NCBI RefSeq assembly: GCF_023159225.1
Contig: NC_063184.1
Location: 16,729,528 to 16,793,527, forward strand
Length of the DNA stretch: 64,000 nucleotides
Direction: 5' to 3'
Source of the DNA: Perognathus longimembris pacificus
Taxonomy: Eukaryota; Chordata; Mammalia; Rodentia; Heteromyidae
Shown here: positions 1-10,965 of the stretch, piece by piece
Layout: each line of letters begins with the position of its first letter
Position numbering within the stretch: the first letter of the stretch is position 1
Program-made: the position numbers and the translations under genes
Notes under the pieces: model-generated
What the model was told of the DNA's origin: nothing
Database searches by the model: none
What the model saw: only the letters and a program-made list of their open reading frames with translations

Positions 1-58
1 CCAGGGCTTTGTGTATGCTAAGGCAAGCACTCTACCAGCAAACCACATTCCCAGCCCC
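1..58 (-). mobile_element. SINE fragment, ID-like left monomer, cut by window edge
   Basis: The complement of an ID/tRNA-Ala-like monomer: an ending of cccagcccc type and a reversed, degraded box B region (ccagggctt) match the left halves of the complete dimeric SINEs elsewhere in the window. The rest of the element lies outside the window or is lost. Confidence 0.7.
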
Positions 59-973
59 ATGTTTGTAGCTGGTTATAAAATATCCTTTGAAAAAGAGGAG
101 CTAATAACCAGCAGTTCTTGAAGCTATGTAGGGGCACTCAAAAAAGTAAGAAGGTTGTTACCACCTACCTTCATCTGTCCTGATTTAATTTTGCTTCATA
201 ATTATATGGCTTGTATTAATAACAGTATGTAGTCTTTTAGCTTCTGACCCTTTGCCAGCAGGAGTTATGTTTGTGGCTGTTTATTCAGCATGGGAATGGA
301 CTGATTGGTACTGACTCATATTTACATATTTTCTCCAGCTTCTATTTTGAAAGGCTCTGTTTATTTGGAAAAGCACTAATTGAAGTTAGAGAAATCTGTC
401 TTACAAAGCAGAGCAAGAACAAATAAACTATAGAAGAATTAAACCCTGGGAGTGTGAACTCAAGAAAATTTCTGGCTATATTTAAATGATTCCCCCAACA
501 AGAGAAATCATCTCATTTAAAGTCATAGTAAATAAACCATCCCATGGAACTCTATTGTTTTATTTGGTAATTAGGATTATAAAATATAGGTCATTGGCTT
601 TCAGACAGTCAGTGCTTCCTTCTTTAGTTAATTACCTTTAATAAAACTATATATCTACATGCTACATGCTACTAGATATGATTTAGAAGCTTTATTAACA
701 TTGTAAAAAATCATTATGGTTAGCCAATTGCTGATGTAACCAAAGCTTAGAGGTTCTAAATTGAATTGTGTCCGGCAAGTGGAAGAGTTTGATTCTGAAC
801 ACAATTTTAACACTAAGGTCAAGTAAGTAATCTGCTGACTTTCTACTTCCTTTAAAAGGTTAACGTGATTTATTGTGAATGTAAGAGAAAGAAGAAGGAA
901 GGTCAAAGAGTGGGGAGATAATATCACAACACTAATGCTTTTTTTAAATGTGTTTTGTTTTATTTCATTTTTT
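59..973 (+). other. TACR3 intron 3, no recognisable element
   Basis: AT-rich intronic sequence upstream of the TACR3 exon at 14242. No coding exon, RNA gene or young repeat was seen. The 90-codon open frame on the minus strand at 655-927 has no recognisable domain and is taken as chance. Confidence 0.6.
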
Positions 974-1164
974 GCCAGTCCTGGGGCTTGGACTCAGGAC
1001 CTGAGCACTGTCCCTGGCTTCCTTTATGCTCAAGGCTAGCACTTTACCACTAGAGCCACAGCACCAATTCCAGCTTTTTCTGTTTATGTGGTTCTGAGGA
1101 ATTGAACCCAGGGTTTCATGCATGCAAGGCTAGCACTCTACCACTAGGCCACATTCCCAGCCCC
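974..1164 (-). mobile_element. IDL-Geo dimeric SINE, older copy
   Basis: It begins with a T-run and gccagtcctggggcttgg (complement of the 3' end) and ends with cccagcccc (complement of the 5' end). Both monomers are present. The copy has diverged from the young consensus, for example aattccagctttttctg in the linker. Confidence 0.85.
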
Positions 1165-1229
1165 TTAGTGCATAAAATTAAACAAAACAAGCCAAACACC
1201 AAGCATTTGGGTTTGGTTCGGATTTCATG

Positions 1230-1458
1230 CTCTTCCTGGGGCTTAGATACTACCCCTGAGTTTTTTTACTTAAAGCTTACTTAAAGCTAGAGTTCTATCC
1301 CTTAAGCCACAGCTCCATGTCCAGCTTTCTTGGTGGTTAAGTGGAGACAAGACTCTCACAGACATTTCAGCCCAGGCTGACTTCAAACCATAGTCCTCAG
1401 ATCTCAGCCTCCTGAATAGCTAAGATTACAGGCATGAGTCACCAGCTCTCAGCACCCA
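1230..1458 (-). mobile_element. 7SL-Geo composite SINE, diverged
   Basis: In reverse it reads as a 7SL/B1-like head (the complement of cctcctgaatagctaagattacagg is diagnostic), followed by the same right module as the dimeric SINEs (gccacagctcca, cttaagcc). It is well diverged, so older than most IDL-Geo copies here. Confidence 0.75.
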
Positions 1459-1500
1459 ATATTATTTTAGGAAAACAAATTCTTTCTTTTTTATTTTGGA

Positions 1501-1573
1501 TTATATTCTTTCTTTATTTTTTTTCAAATTTTTATTATCAAACTGATGTACAGAGAGGTTACAGTTAACAAAT
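1501..1573 (-). mobile_element. L1 3' end fragment
   Basis: The segment tttttattatcaaactgatg followed by tacagagaggttacag is the complement of the L1 3' terminus seen in full at 6476-7199. Only the last 60-70 bases are present: a severely 5'-truncated copy or a remnant. Confidence 0.7.
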
Positions 1574-1598
1574 TTTTTCTATAAGCCTAATTCCTCTA

Positions 1599-1815
1599 TT
1601 TTATTTATTTATTTATTTGTTTGTTTGTTTGTTTGTTTATTGCCAGTCCTGGGCTTGGAATCAAGGCCTGAGCACTGTTTTGCTCAAGGCTAGCATTCTA
1701 CCACTTGAGCCACAATGCCTCTTCCAGCTTTTTCTATATGTGTGGTGCTGAGGAATCGAACCCAGGGCTTCATGTATACGAGTCGAGCACTTTACCACTA
1801 GGCTATATTCCCAGC
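1599..1815 (-). mobile_element. IDL-Geo SINE with (TTTA)(TTTG)n tail and target-site duplication
   Basis: Both monomers are present in minus orientation. The copy is flanked by the direct repeat cctaattcctcta at 1586-1598 and 1816-1828, which fixes the insertion limits. Its A-tail, read here as T, has become a mixed TTTA/TTTG microsatellite (1599-1640). Confidence 0.9.
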
Positions 1816-1861
1816 CCTAATTCCTCTAATTTTATTGTCCATGTAACTAAGGATACATTTT

Positions 1862-2300
1862 TTGCGTTTTTTATTTCTTTATTGTCAGAATGATGTACAG
1901 AGAGGTTACATTTTCATACGTAGGGCAGTGTGTACATTTCTTATCCATCTTGTTACCTCCTCCCTCATTTGCTCCCACCTTCCCCCTCCCTATCCCCCCC
2001 CCCCTGCCGAGCTGTATAGTTGGCTTACACCATATAGTTTTGTAAGTATTGCTGTTGCCTTGGTTTGTCCTTTTATCCTTTGTCTCTTGATTTTAGTGTT
2101 CCCTTTCCCTTTATCTCATTTGATTATCCATTAATAATTGTGCAACTGTTCCATTTTATATGTTATGATATCTTTTATCTTTACTTTTCTGTACATGTTA
2201 TCTGTTAGTAGCTTTGTTCTTGGTCTTCATTGCACTACTTTCTTCTTTCTTTATGACCTTTTATCCAGGTTTCAGTCCAGCTTTTCAGGGTGGCAAGATT
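1862..2300 (-). mobile_element. L1 3' UTR, minus strand
   Basis: It starts with the L1 3' terminus in reverse (attgtcagaatgatgtacag, then agaggttac) and continues through the pyrimidine-rich complement of the L1 polypurine tract (about 1960-2005, including a run of nine or more C). The far end fades into unassigned sequence and is approximate. Confidence 0.75.
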
Positions 2301-4919
2301 TAAGTTAGAATATATTTCAATGTTTTCCATGTCTTTTTCAGCCAAATAAATCCTCACAAAAATCATTTTCTCACTGTCCCTAATAACTATGTGATCCTCT
2401 CTAAACATTTTCTGTGTTCTCTTATTTTCCCTTTCTGAGTAGTTTTTAATTTATACATTGAGTATACAATATTTTGTACATTTAGTATTAAGTAAGCTGT
2501 TTGTGAATAATAGATATATTCACTCTTGTCTGACCTGTCATTTAACAATCATTCACAATTAAAATATATTTCAAAAATATGTCTAAGAAGCTAGTACAGT
2601 ACAGAAAAGAAAATAGAAGTAAAGGTTAAGGTAAGATAAATTGCTTAGATTCATAATGAGGATTGGCCATATTCTAAAGAAAGGTAGAATATGTTATATT
2701 AAGTCAGCTCTTAAATCTACTGTAGAATATTGAACAAAATCATGTTCTTTACTGGTTCAGTACTTAGTACAGAGCTGGAAATATGAATGGATGAATAAAG
2801 TTTATGTGAATTGGCTTATTTAACATCTTATACAAAAAATAGTGGACACTTGTATGCTGTGATTTGACAATTCTGGAATAAATTAGTCTTACATCCCAAA
2901 GCTGCTACTCTGCCTTAGTCTCAACACACAGAGAAAGAATCTTACTGTTGAAAAAATTCAACTGATTTGGAATATAGCTCTTATTTTTGCTGGTTCCCTT
3001 TAAATAAAATATTTCGTAGCCCTGCAAGAAATGTTGATTCTTGACACTACATCCCAGTAAAGGAAATCATTAAAAAGACTTTATGCCATGTGCTCATTCC
3101 TCTATAAAATTCTAAGAACCTCTGAATATTAAACTATACTGAAAAATAACAACAAATCTGCAGAAATCTACTGCTGCTTTATCTTGTAGTGGAGAATACT
3201 ATGTGGACATTTCACAAGACTACATTTGTCACCATACATGGAGGATTCCTGGTCAAGTAAAATAACTTGTAAAGAGACAAAATTAAAAGAATGATGGATA
3301 TCAAGGGATTTCTTGCTAGACTTCAGTATTAAACATCTCCATGGCACATTTGATAGCCTAGAAAATATTTGTGTGAGTCTTTAGTTATGCCCAGGCCTTT
3401 ATCTGGTAGTATCAACTATATATCTATTTTCTACATCCTTCCCAAAAAACTAAAGCACACATGAAGAAGAGACCTTGTTCTCCTAGTCCCCCTTGAGCTA
3501 ACAGATTATGTATAGTATTGATCATATATCAAGCCTGTCTCCACTGGGGGCAACTGTTTGAAGAGAGAAGGTTCAAGCATCCATCCTCACCAAAAGGGCA
3601 GCTATGTAAATCAAACATTTGTATATACAGTACTCGCCATGGGTTAGGTACCATTATAAATGTCCATTATAGTTCATGATGTGATTTAGGGCCTGGGTAA
3701 AGTGAAAGACAAATTTGCTACTGATCTTATTACTAAAACTGCAATAGTATTCTCATAATTCAGAATTTGAAACTTGCAAATCCCTAACTACCGTCAGTAC
3801 CCTGTTCAGCAAAAAGTATCCTTCACATCCTCAGTTTTACTCTCCTTCAAATTGGATGGGAATCATAGATAGAAAAATCTCCTTTGTGCTCCTTTATGTT
3901 ACACAGGATGCTGTATCTATAAGATGACAATTATTTGCTCTCTGTCCTTTTGCTCTTGTTAATATTTGTATTTCATTTCAGGAAAGATTTTAGACAGATA
4001 TTCCTCCACAACATTTAGATATAAGGTTCCAGAAGGAGTTTAATTCTCTGTACATCTAGATATGCTTTATCCATGGTATTTCCAAGTTTGTGGCTCTGAC
4101 AAATCATTTATACACCTCTGAAACCAGTATCTAATCTGTATTTTATTTAGAAATGTTTAGATTCGATGGGATAATACATTGTGATTACTTTGTGCCTTTC
4201 AATTCTCAGGTATTATCCTCAGATTACTTCTGCCTCATTATTCTCCCATTCTGCAACAAGAAGTGGCAGCATTATACAAATCTCTGAAATAAGAATTTCT
4301 AAAACCATGTACTGTCCTCGTGTAAGCCCAGATGAGGGAAATGATTTCCACTGACACCCTTCTAAAGGAACACACACAGCTCCCCATAGTAAACCTATGA
4401 ACAACAAAAGAACCCTAAAATAACTGAAAGCTACCTACAGAATAGTAGTTGCATAGCTAAAGGTAACCTAAACTTGAATATTAATCAGGATAAATTACAT
4501 TCTTCCAATGCTACTCATGATGATTTTAAGGTCGCAAATCACATATGAAATAAGGCCCGTCATATAAACAGTATCTCACCAGAAACTGAAAACTGGTTAG
4601 TGATGAGCATGACTTAATATGCCACAGTAAATCCAGCCTTGAAAACAAAACATGTTTTCATTATTAAATGAAGATTTCATGGAGAACAAGAAAAAGGTGT
4701 TTCAATTATTTAACTGTGAATAGAAGCCAAATCTCCTCATCATGGTATTTTTCTAGCCATAGATTTTTGATGGCTCTCCTAAAATATTTCATAACCAAAC
4801 CAATTTCTTTCACTAGGAAAGAGATCGAACAGAGACATCTAAACCCAATGCTGTGAGGCAATAAGGAAATCAATTTAATATTTATTTGGAAATCACCTGA
4901 AACACAATGAATAGTGATT
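2301..4919 (+). other. TACR3 intron 3, repeat-poor stretch
   Basis: About 2.6 kb of AT-rich sequence without a recognised SINE, LINE, LTR or exon. All open frames here are short and featureless. It is one of the longer repeat-poor intervals in the window. Confidence 0.55.
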
Positions 4920-4935
4920 CTATATCTCAATTTTT

Positions 4936-5145
4936 TTTTTTTTTTTTTTTTTTGGCCAGTCCTGGGCCTTGGACTCAGGGCCTGAGCACTGTCCCTGGCT
5001 TCTTCCCGCTCAAGGCTAGCACTCTGCCACTTGAGCCACAGCGCCGCTTCTGGCCGTTTTCTGTATATGTGGTGCTGGGGAATCGAACCTAGGGCCTCGT
5101 GTATCCGAGGCAGGCACTCTTGCCACTAGGCTATATCCCCAGCCC
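4936..5145 (-). mobile_element. IDL-Geo SINE, young near-intact copy
   Basis: A full-length dimer with a pure T-run (A-tail) and intact box A/box B-like segments in the left monomer. A 16-bp direct repeat, ctatatctcaattttt, lies at 4920-4935 and 5146-5161 as a target-site duplication. It shares diagnostic changes (cttcccgctcaag, cctagg before the box B) with the copies at 10756, 27828 and 55424. Confidence 0.95.
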
Positions 5146-5161
5146 CTATATCTCAATTTTT

Positions 5162-5748
5162 ATTGCTCTGCTCTTCCTAACAGATTTTCACTATGCTGTC
5201 ATTATTGGGAATCAGAACCCCCCCCCAATTTTTTTTATATTGGGAACATCTTTATGATATATCCTGTTATCTTTTTTGGCTGAATCTTCCCTGTTATGTA
5301 CTGATCCCCAAGCTTGTATAAAAAGTTCACTTGCAACTTAGTATACACAATATTTTTATCTAGACATTTCCTCTAGTACAAATCATGTAACTTCTGACAA
5401 TGCTCGTCCACATGAATCTGTAATATTTTATCTTCAGTAACACCTCCAGTTTTCCTGAAACAGTGTGGGAAGAGGCAAATGTGATATTTTAAAAAATGTA
5501 TTTCTAGAATTTGAAGAGCAGAGGATATTCTTCCCTCTCTATAAATAATGAAACAAGAGAGTGGAGACACAGGAAGGTCATTTGGGGTTTTTATTTTCCT
5601 CAGATGAATGTCACAATTTATCTTAAACAAAAGAGAAGGTGCTGATATCTGTATCTCGTATTAATTTCATGCACTCTGAATTATAATTAATAACTATACA
5701 GGCATTAGAGTCACTGTGTTTTTTTGACTTTTAAAAATATTTTAAAAA
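5162..5748 (+). other. TACR3 intron 3, nothing recognised
   Basis: Intronic sequence between two SINEs with no feature recognised. A short C-run near 5220 is the only low-complexity spot. Confidence 0.5.
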
Positions 5749-5990
5749 TAGCTGGGTACTGGTGACTCACTCCTGTCATCCTAGCTACTAAGGAGGCTGA
5801 GATCTGAGGATCACGGTTTGAAGCCAGCCTGGACAGGAAAGTCTATAAGACTCTTATCTCCAATTAACCACTAAAAAGCCAGAAATGGAGCTGTGGCTCA
5901 AGAGGTACAGCAGTAGCCTTGAGCACAAAGAGGCTCAGGGACAATACATAAACCCTGAGTTCAAGCCCCAGGATCAAGAAAAAAAAAAAC
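5749..5990 (+). mobile_element. 7SL-Geo composite SINE
   Basis: The 7SL-like head (gctgggtactggtgactcac, then cctagctactaaggaggctg) leads into gccagcctggacaggaaag, a ctccaattaacca linker, and the right module (gctgtggctcaagaggtac ... gagttcaagcccc). It ends in an A-run near 5980-5989. Confidence 0.9.
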
Positions 5991-6463
5991 ATTTATTGCT
6001 TTTTTATTACTCAATATTTTATTCAATAAATTTCACTTACCACTAATATGTTAGTAAAGTTGAGACACATAAGAACAGTAGTTTTAGAACATTTTCTATT
6101 TTTCTGGTTACCAGTTGTCTGTTAACTATATTTATCAGGAATATGCTATCCTGTTAGTTAGGCTTGTTAGTCTTTAAAAATCATGGACTCAATGACCCCG
6201 CCAGCATCCCCAGGGTTTGTCTCACCAACATCTTTGTTGCTGAGACTATTGCAGTCAGCTATGCTACTACTAAGCCCACAGGATGTCCTGTGGGCTTGGG
6301 GATGCATGCTGGATGGGCTAGGAGACTTCTCCCCACTATAGTGTTTGCAGATAGCTATCCCTTGAAAGTGCTCTCTGTTTGTCTTTATAGGACAGAGGAA
6401 ATAAGAGTTGGGTAAAAAAAAATAATTGAAGCAAATCCTTAGGGAATCCATCCTCCAGAAATA
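5991..6463 (+). other. Unassigned intronic block, somewhat GC-richer at 6180-6340
   Basis: The segment at about 6180-6340 is less AT-rich than its surroundings and continues beyond the inserted L1 at 7212-7340. It carries an 83-codon open frame at 6164-6415 that I could not match to any family. A decayed processed pseudogene or old repeat is possible, but there is no positive evidence. Confidence 0.35.
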
Positions 6464-6475
6464 AGACAAAGCGCA

Positions 6476-7199
6476 TCTGGGTTGGTTCCAGCTGCCCCTC
6501 CATAGATGAATGGATCAGGAAAATGTGGTACATTTACACAATGGAATTTTATGCCTCTATCAGAAAGAATGACATTGTTCCATTTGTAAGGAAATGGAAG
6601 GACTTGGAAAAAGTTATACTAAGTGAAGTGAGCCAGACCCAAAGAAACATGGACTCTACGGCCTCCCTTATTGGGAATAATTAGTACAGGTTTAGGCAAG
6701 CCATAGCAGAGCATCACAAGGCCCAATAGCTATACCCTTAGAAACACATAAGATGATGCTAATTGAAATGAACTCCATGTTATGGAAACAAGTGATATAT
6801 CACAGTTGTAACCACTTTCAACGTCCTATGTGTATGTGTAGTTTCTATTATAGATAATGTTTTGTATCACCTTCCTATGTTTGTACCTACACTATCTCTG
6901 TAATCTTATCTGAGTATATTGGAAACCGTGTTTACTGGTATTGGAAGTAGGAAATTCAAAGGGAATACCAAATTCGAGAGACACAGGGTAAAAAAAGAGA
7001 TATAACTACAAAAGCAATACTTGCAAAACTGTTTGGTGTAAGTGAACTGAACACCAGGGGGGGAGGAGGGAAAGGGGGGAGGGAGGGGGGCATGAGGGAC
7101 AAGGCAACAAACAGTACAAGAAATGTATCCAATGCCCAACGTATGATACTGTAACCTCTCTGTACGTCAGTTTGATAATAATAATTTGAGAAAAAAAAA
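6476..7199 (+). mobile_element. L1 insertion, 5'-truncated, with target-site duplication
   Basis: It contains the typical L1 3' terminal text: tggatcaggaaaatgtggta, then caatggaattttatgcc, then gaaatggaaggacttgg and aagtgaagtgagccagac. A G-rich polypurine tract (7057-7090) and the terminal gtaacctctctgtacgtcag, then an A-run, follow. The 12-bp direct repeat agacaaagcgca flanks it at 6464-6475 and 7200-7211, so this is one insertion of about 724 bp, truncated in the last part of ORF2 or the 3' UTR. Confidence 0.93.
7057..7090 (+). other. L1 polypurine G-rich tract
   Basis: A dense run of G blocks (several of 4-7 G separated by A or AA) inside the L1 3' UTR. It recurs as a C-rich tract in the minus-strand L1 copies near 1980-2000 and 22880-22910. 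G-rich polypurine tracts are known in mammalian L1 3' UTRs and can form G-quadruplexes; here that is inferred only from composition. Confidence 0.6.
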
Positions 7200-7344
7200 A
7201 GACAAAGCGCAACATCCAGAAGGAGCTCTACTTCCTGAACCAGAACAAAGAAAACCAGGTCACTTAAAATGGGCCTGATAAACCAAACCATGATTGGATC
7301 TTCAATAGGAAAGTGAAGAAATCCACCAAAAACACTAGACAGTT

Positions 7345-7450
7345 TTCTAAACTGCTTGTTGAGCTTGGGGATACATGCCTTTAGCCCCAGCACATAAGAA
7401 GCTAAGTTGGAGGACTGAGAGTATGAAGACAACTTGGACTGACTCCAGTG
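7345..7450 (+). mobile_element. B1/7SL-like SINE remnant
   Basis: The order gcttggggatacatgccttt, agccccagcac, aagctaagttggaggactga matches the first half of a B1-like 7SL SINE (acgcctttaatcccagcac ... ggaggc). It is heavily decayed and no right module is seen. Confidence 0.5.
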
Positions 7451-8171
7451 TGAGTCCATCGTAGCTATGTAATGTTACGAACAGCATCTTGGGAAATAGG
7501 TCTAGGTTAGAAAAATAAATTTATTGTCTTGATTAAGACCTTCCTATAGAGAATGCTTTCCCTTCTCCCCAGAATTATCTGAAGCTCTTAATATTCTTCT
7601 TGATATCCCTATTAGAAATGACTGCAATAGAAATTTAGATTTCATTAAAACGCAATTAGCTGGGCACCTCATATGTACAGATTACATTAAATCAGATGAG
7701 GAAATGTACATAACACACGGCATATAGTTCTTTGCCCATAGCAGACCTTCAACAAATTTTTCTCTTTCCAGAGGGGAGACTACTTGCACCTTATTCTTGC
7801 TGAGATATTATTAATTACCCACTTTAATAAGGTGTCTTGTAAAATTAAATGCACTGCCATGTTGTTCTCCCCTTCTGAATTATTCCTTAAAGAATATTTC
7901 CTTTCTTTGTAGCATTGTTGGTATTGAGAACAAGAGAGGACAAACTTCTAATATATGCCTTTTGAATTACACTCACTTTGTAGTCTGAGTAAATATACAT
8001 CAACACTGCATTGACTTATATAAAAATCTGCAGGTGAAAACAGTTTTATAGGCTCAGTGGAAGTAGAACACTGCAGAGAAGTACCTATCTTCTCCATTAG
8101 AAACATATCAAGAATCCAGTCATCAGCATCAGAAAGACTGTGCCATGATACCCATTGTATGGTATGCACCT

Positions 8172-8214
<43 letters not shown>

Positions 8215-10755
8215 ATATTTGTTCCTCTGCAGAAGTAGTCCAATATCTAAGCACTTTTTAAATTTCATGTACATTGAAATGATACAGTTCTAATCAAATA
8301 TATTTCTTAAGTAATGGTTTTTAATCATACTTTATTAATTCATTTAACCCACATTTCTGGAGCATTTCCTATGTGTTATTTACTTTTCTAGACCTCTAGA
8401 GCATTGCCATTAAAAAAAGCTAAAAGACATTAGATGAAATTAGTCTAGGTTTCCTTGGTATAACCCACCATCATAGATCTCTCCCCTCCTCATGTGAGGT
8501 GAGAAAACAGCTGTCTCTCAAATGTTTATAGAATGCTTTGGCTCTTACTCTCTTGGAAGCCTTCCATTGTAGCTGAAAAGCTATAAACTGTTCCCTTCGG
8601 ATTTCAAAGGTCCTACAGGAAACTTTTTCCCTCTTCTTCCATATTGCTTCCAGTCTATATCCTTCCATCACTGCCAGACAAAACAATCAAAAATTATTTA
8701 TTAAATACCAGAAAGTGAGAATATATGTTGCAGTGAGGAGGGAGGAGGTCATGGGAAAAGAGGACAGACAAATGGTAAGAGAAATAATGAGTAAATACAG
8801 TCATAATATTCCAAGTACAAATGTGAAAATGGAGCCAGGCAACCTCAAGAGATGGGTGGAATGGGAGAGATGGCGGAGCACAATGGAAGAGGTGACATTG
8901 ATCAAATATACACATACCATCTCTATTCCTGCCTTCTTCACAGATAGCTGGGTAGATCCATAAGTTCATTGTCCTATACACTCTTCTTGTTAATCAAATA
9001 ATGGTTCAGGCCATGAGCCTAATGTTCTCTTTAGAGTATCCTCTCTGGTATGTGATGTGGAAAGACTGAAAATTTTCTGGATCTTCAAGTTTCGCTTCTC
9101 TTTTATTGTTTCTTTAACAATTCCTTCTTCAATTGCTTTTCTTCCTCTCAAAGAATTGTGATGTAAAGAATTGTAGATTGTGAATACAACATGCTGACAC
9201 AGACATTTGCTGTTTGAATATCTGTGCTTATGGGAATTTTTTTCCATTTGTTTGGCCAAAAAAATTATCCTCAGAACCACTCCACCCTATTTCTATAGGA
9301 ATCACTAAATTCCTGTTGTTTCACTCAGGATAGAAGTAATTAAGAATAGTCTTTGAAGCTGAAACACCAAAAGCTAAACTGTAATAGCCCATGAAATAGC
9401 ATTTTAGATTTAGATGGTTTTTACTAATATTTTCCCTATAAAGTACATTTGAGGACATTGTTTTTCACTTGATAACTTGTGGGTAAAATAACCTGGCCAG
9501 TGATTTTGATTAAAGAGAGTGTGATAATCCATTGAAAGACCCTTAGCAAGAGTACAGGTAGTTAAGTGCAGTGGTAGGATACAGTCCTTTGGTTGCATCT
9601 TCAAGTCACATGCCCTGAGGAGATTCTAACCCAAACAAAAAGTTTGATGCCACACAATGTTCACTACTTCTGACCCAGGCATTTAGAAATAATACACTCT
9701 TCACTGAAGAATCTGACCCAAAGAATTTTTTTCATAGTTGGTAGTACTTATTTAATTTCCTACACTGGTTCTTTTCTTTATGACCTCAACTTCCAAACTA
9801 TCCATCCAACTCTAAGTGAATCTGATAGATACTAATGGCTGTAGGCATTTCATTCCAACCTGTGCAAGATACAAAAATCAAAGGATACTATCCCTTTGCT
9901 ACATGAAAAAAGGGCATGCACTGACATTTGATATGCATTTCAATCCTATCCACATGGTTAAAGTGGATTCTTAACTACTAAAAATAAGCACTCTACGTTG
10001 AAAGAGCTTCATCACTTGTTCCCACTTCCCCTTCTTCAGCCTCCTAAATTAAGGATAGTAGGTACCCCTGTCCAAACCTGCTGCCATGGAAAAATAACTC
10101 CCACTGGCTGAAATATCATGATATGTCTTTCAGCCTCTAGGAATGTGCATCATCAATCAGTCTTTATAGACTGTCACAATAAAATTCATGAAGACATGAT
10201 GAGAGGTTTGACCTCTATCCCACACTTCTGTCTTCCCCACTAATCTCAAAAGCTCTGGGCCTCAGGACGTAACAATGATCCCCTTTCCAGTTTAATATTC
10301 ACAGCCTGTGCTGGTGCTATATTGCGGCCTCGTAGCATAGTGCGCCTGCTCACGGCATTTGTACATTTACCACTACTCAGGCTCACTGCTTCCAGAACCA
10401 CTTGTCCTTCACATTTTATGAGGAAGATGATTACAATTATGTGATCTTTGTTAGCATTTCACAAAGCAAAATAAGTTCTCCTACCCGAGACTCTTGTATT
10501 TCTATCAAAAAATAGCATACTAAACGTTCAATATCTACAATAACTCTGCAAGGTTTTGTGGGCAGAGAGAGAAGGTAACAATAATGTACGCGGAGCCTGG
10601 TTGGTGAAACTGGAACCTCTTTGTACAACTACTTAATCATAATTTTAAAAGAAATGAGATACATTATAGGAATTGTTTTATACTATTTTTATTATCTCAG
10701 TGCTATATAGACCAGGGGGGTACAAGTTAATGTATCCATATAAATGCCCAAAGAT
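7451..10755 (+). other. TACR3 intron 3, repeat-poor with one CA microsatellite
   Basis: About 3.3 kb of AT-rich intron. Apart from the CA repeat at 8174-8213, no confident repeat or exon was seen. Open frames of up to 108 codons lack family features and depend on low-complexity or chance sequence. Confidence 0.5.
8174..8213. repeat. (CA)n microsatellite
   Basis: About 20 uninterrupted AC units, long enough to be length-polymorphic. Confidence 0.97.
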
Positions 10756-10965
10756 GGGGCTGGGGATATAGCCTAGTGGCAAGAGTGCCTGCCTCGTATA
10801 CACGAGGCCCTAGGTTCGATTCCCCAGCACCACATATACAGAAAACGACCAGAAGCGGCGCTGTGGCTCAAGTGGCAGAGTGCTAGCCTTGAGCGGGAAG
10901 AAGCCAGGGACAGTGCTCAGGCCCTGAGTCCAAGGCCCAGGACTGGCCAAAAAAAAAAAAAAAAA
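10756..10965 (+). mobile_element. IDL-Geo SINE, young near-intact copy
   Basis: A full dimer from ggggctggggatatagcc to gactggcc plus a pure A-tail. It has a left box A-like tagcctagtgg and box B-like ggttcgattcc 44 bases apart, start to start. A 14-bp target-site duplication, aaatgcccaaagat, lies at 10742-10755 and 10966-10979. It belongs to the subfamily with gcgggaagaagcc in the right half. Confidence 0.95.

Noticed and set aside
6956..7459. 167-codon open frame, minus strand
   Set aside because: It runs antisense through the L1 3' UTR and its target-site duplication into flanking sequence, so it cannot be an ancestral gene.
10440..10660. Possible old L1 3' end (gtaacaataatgtacg, later gaacctctttgtacaac)
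   Set aside because: Only two short resemblances to the L1 terminus, no tail and no duplication; too weak to annotate.
10756..10840. tRNA-Ala gene
   Set aside because: The tRNA-like boxes belong to a SINE left monomer with A-tail and target-site duplication; no proper acceptor stem.
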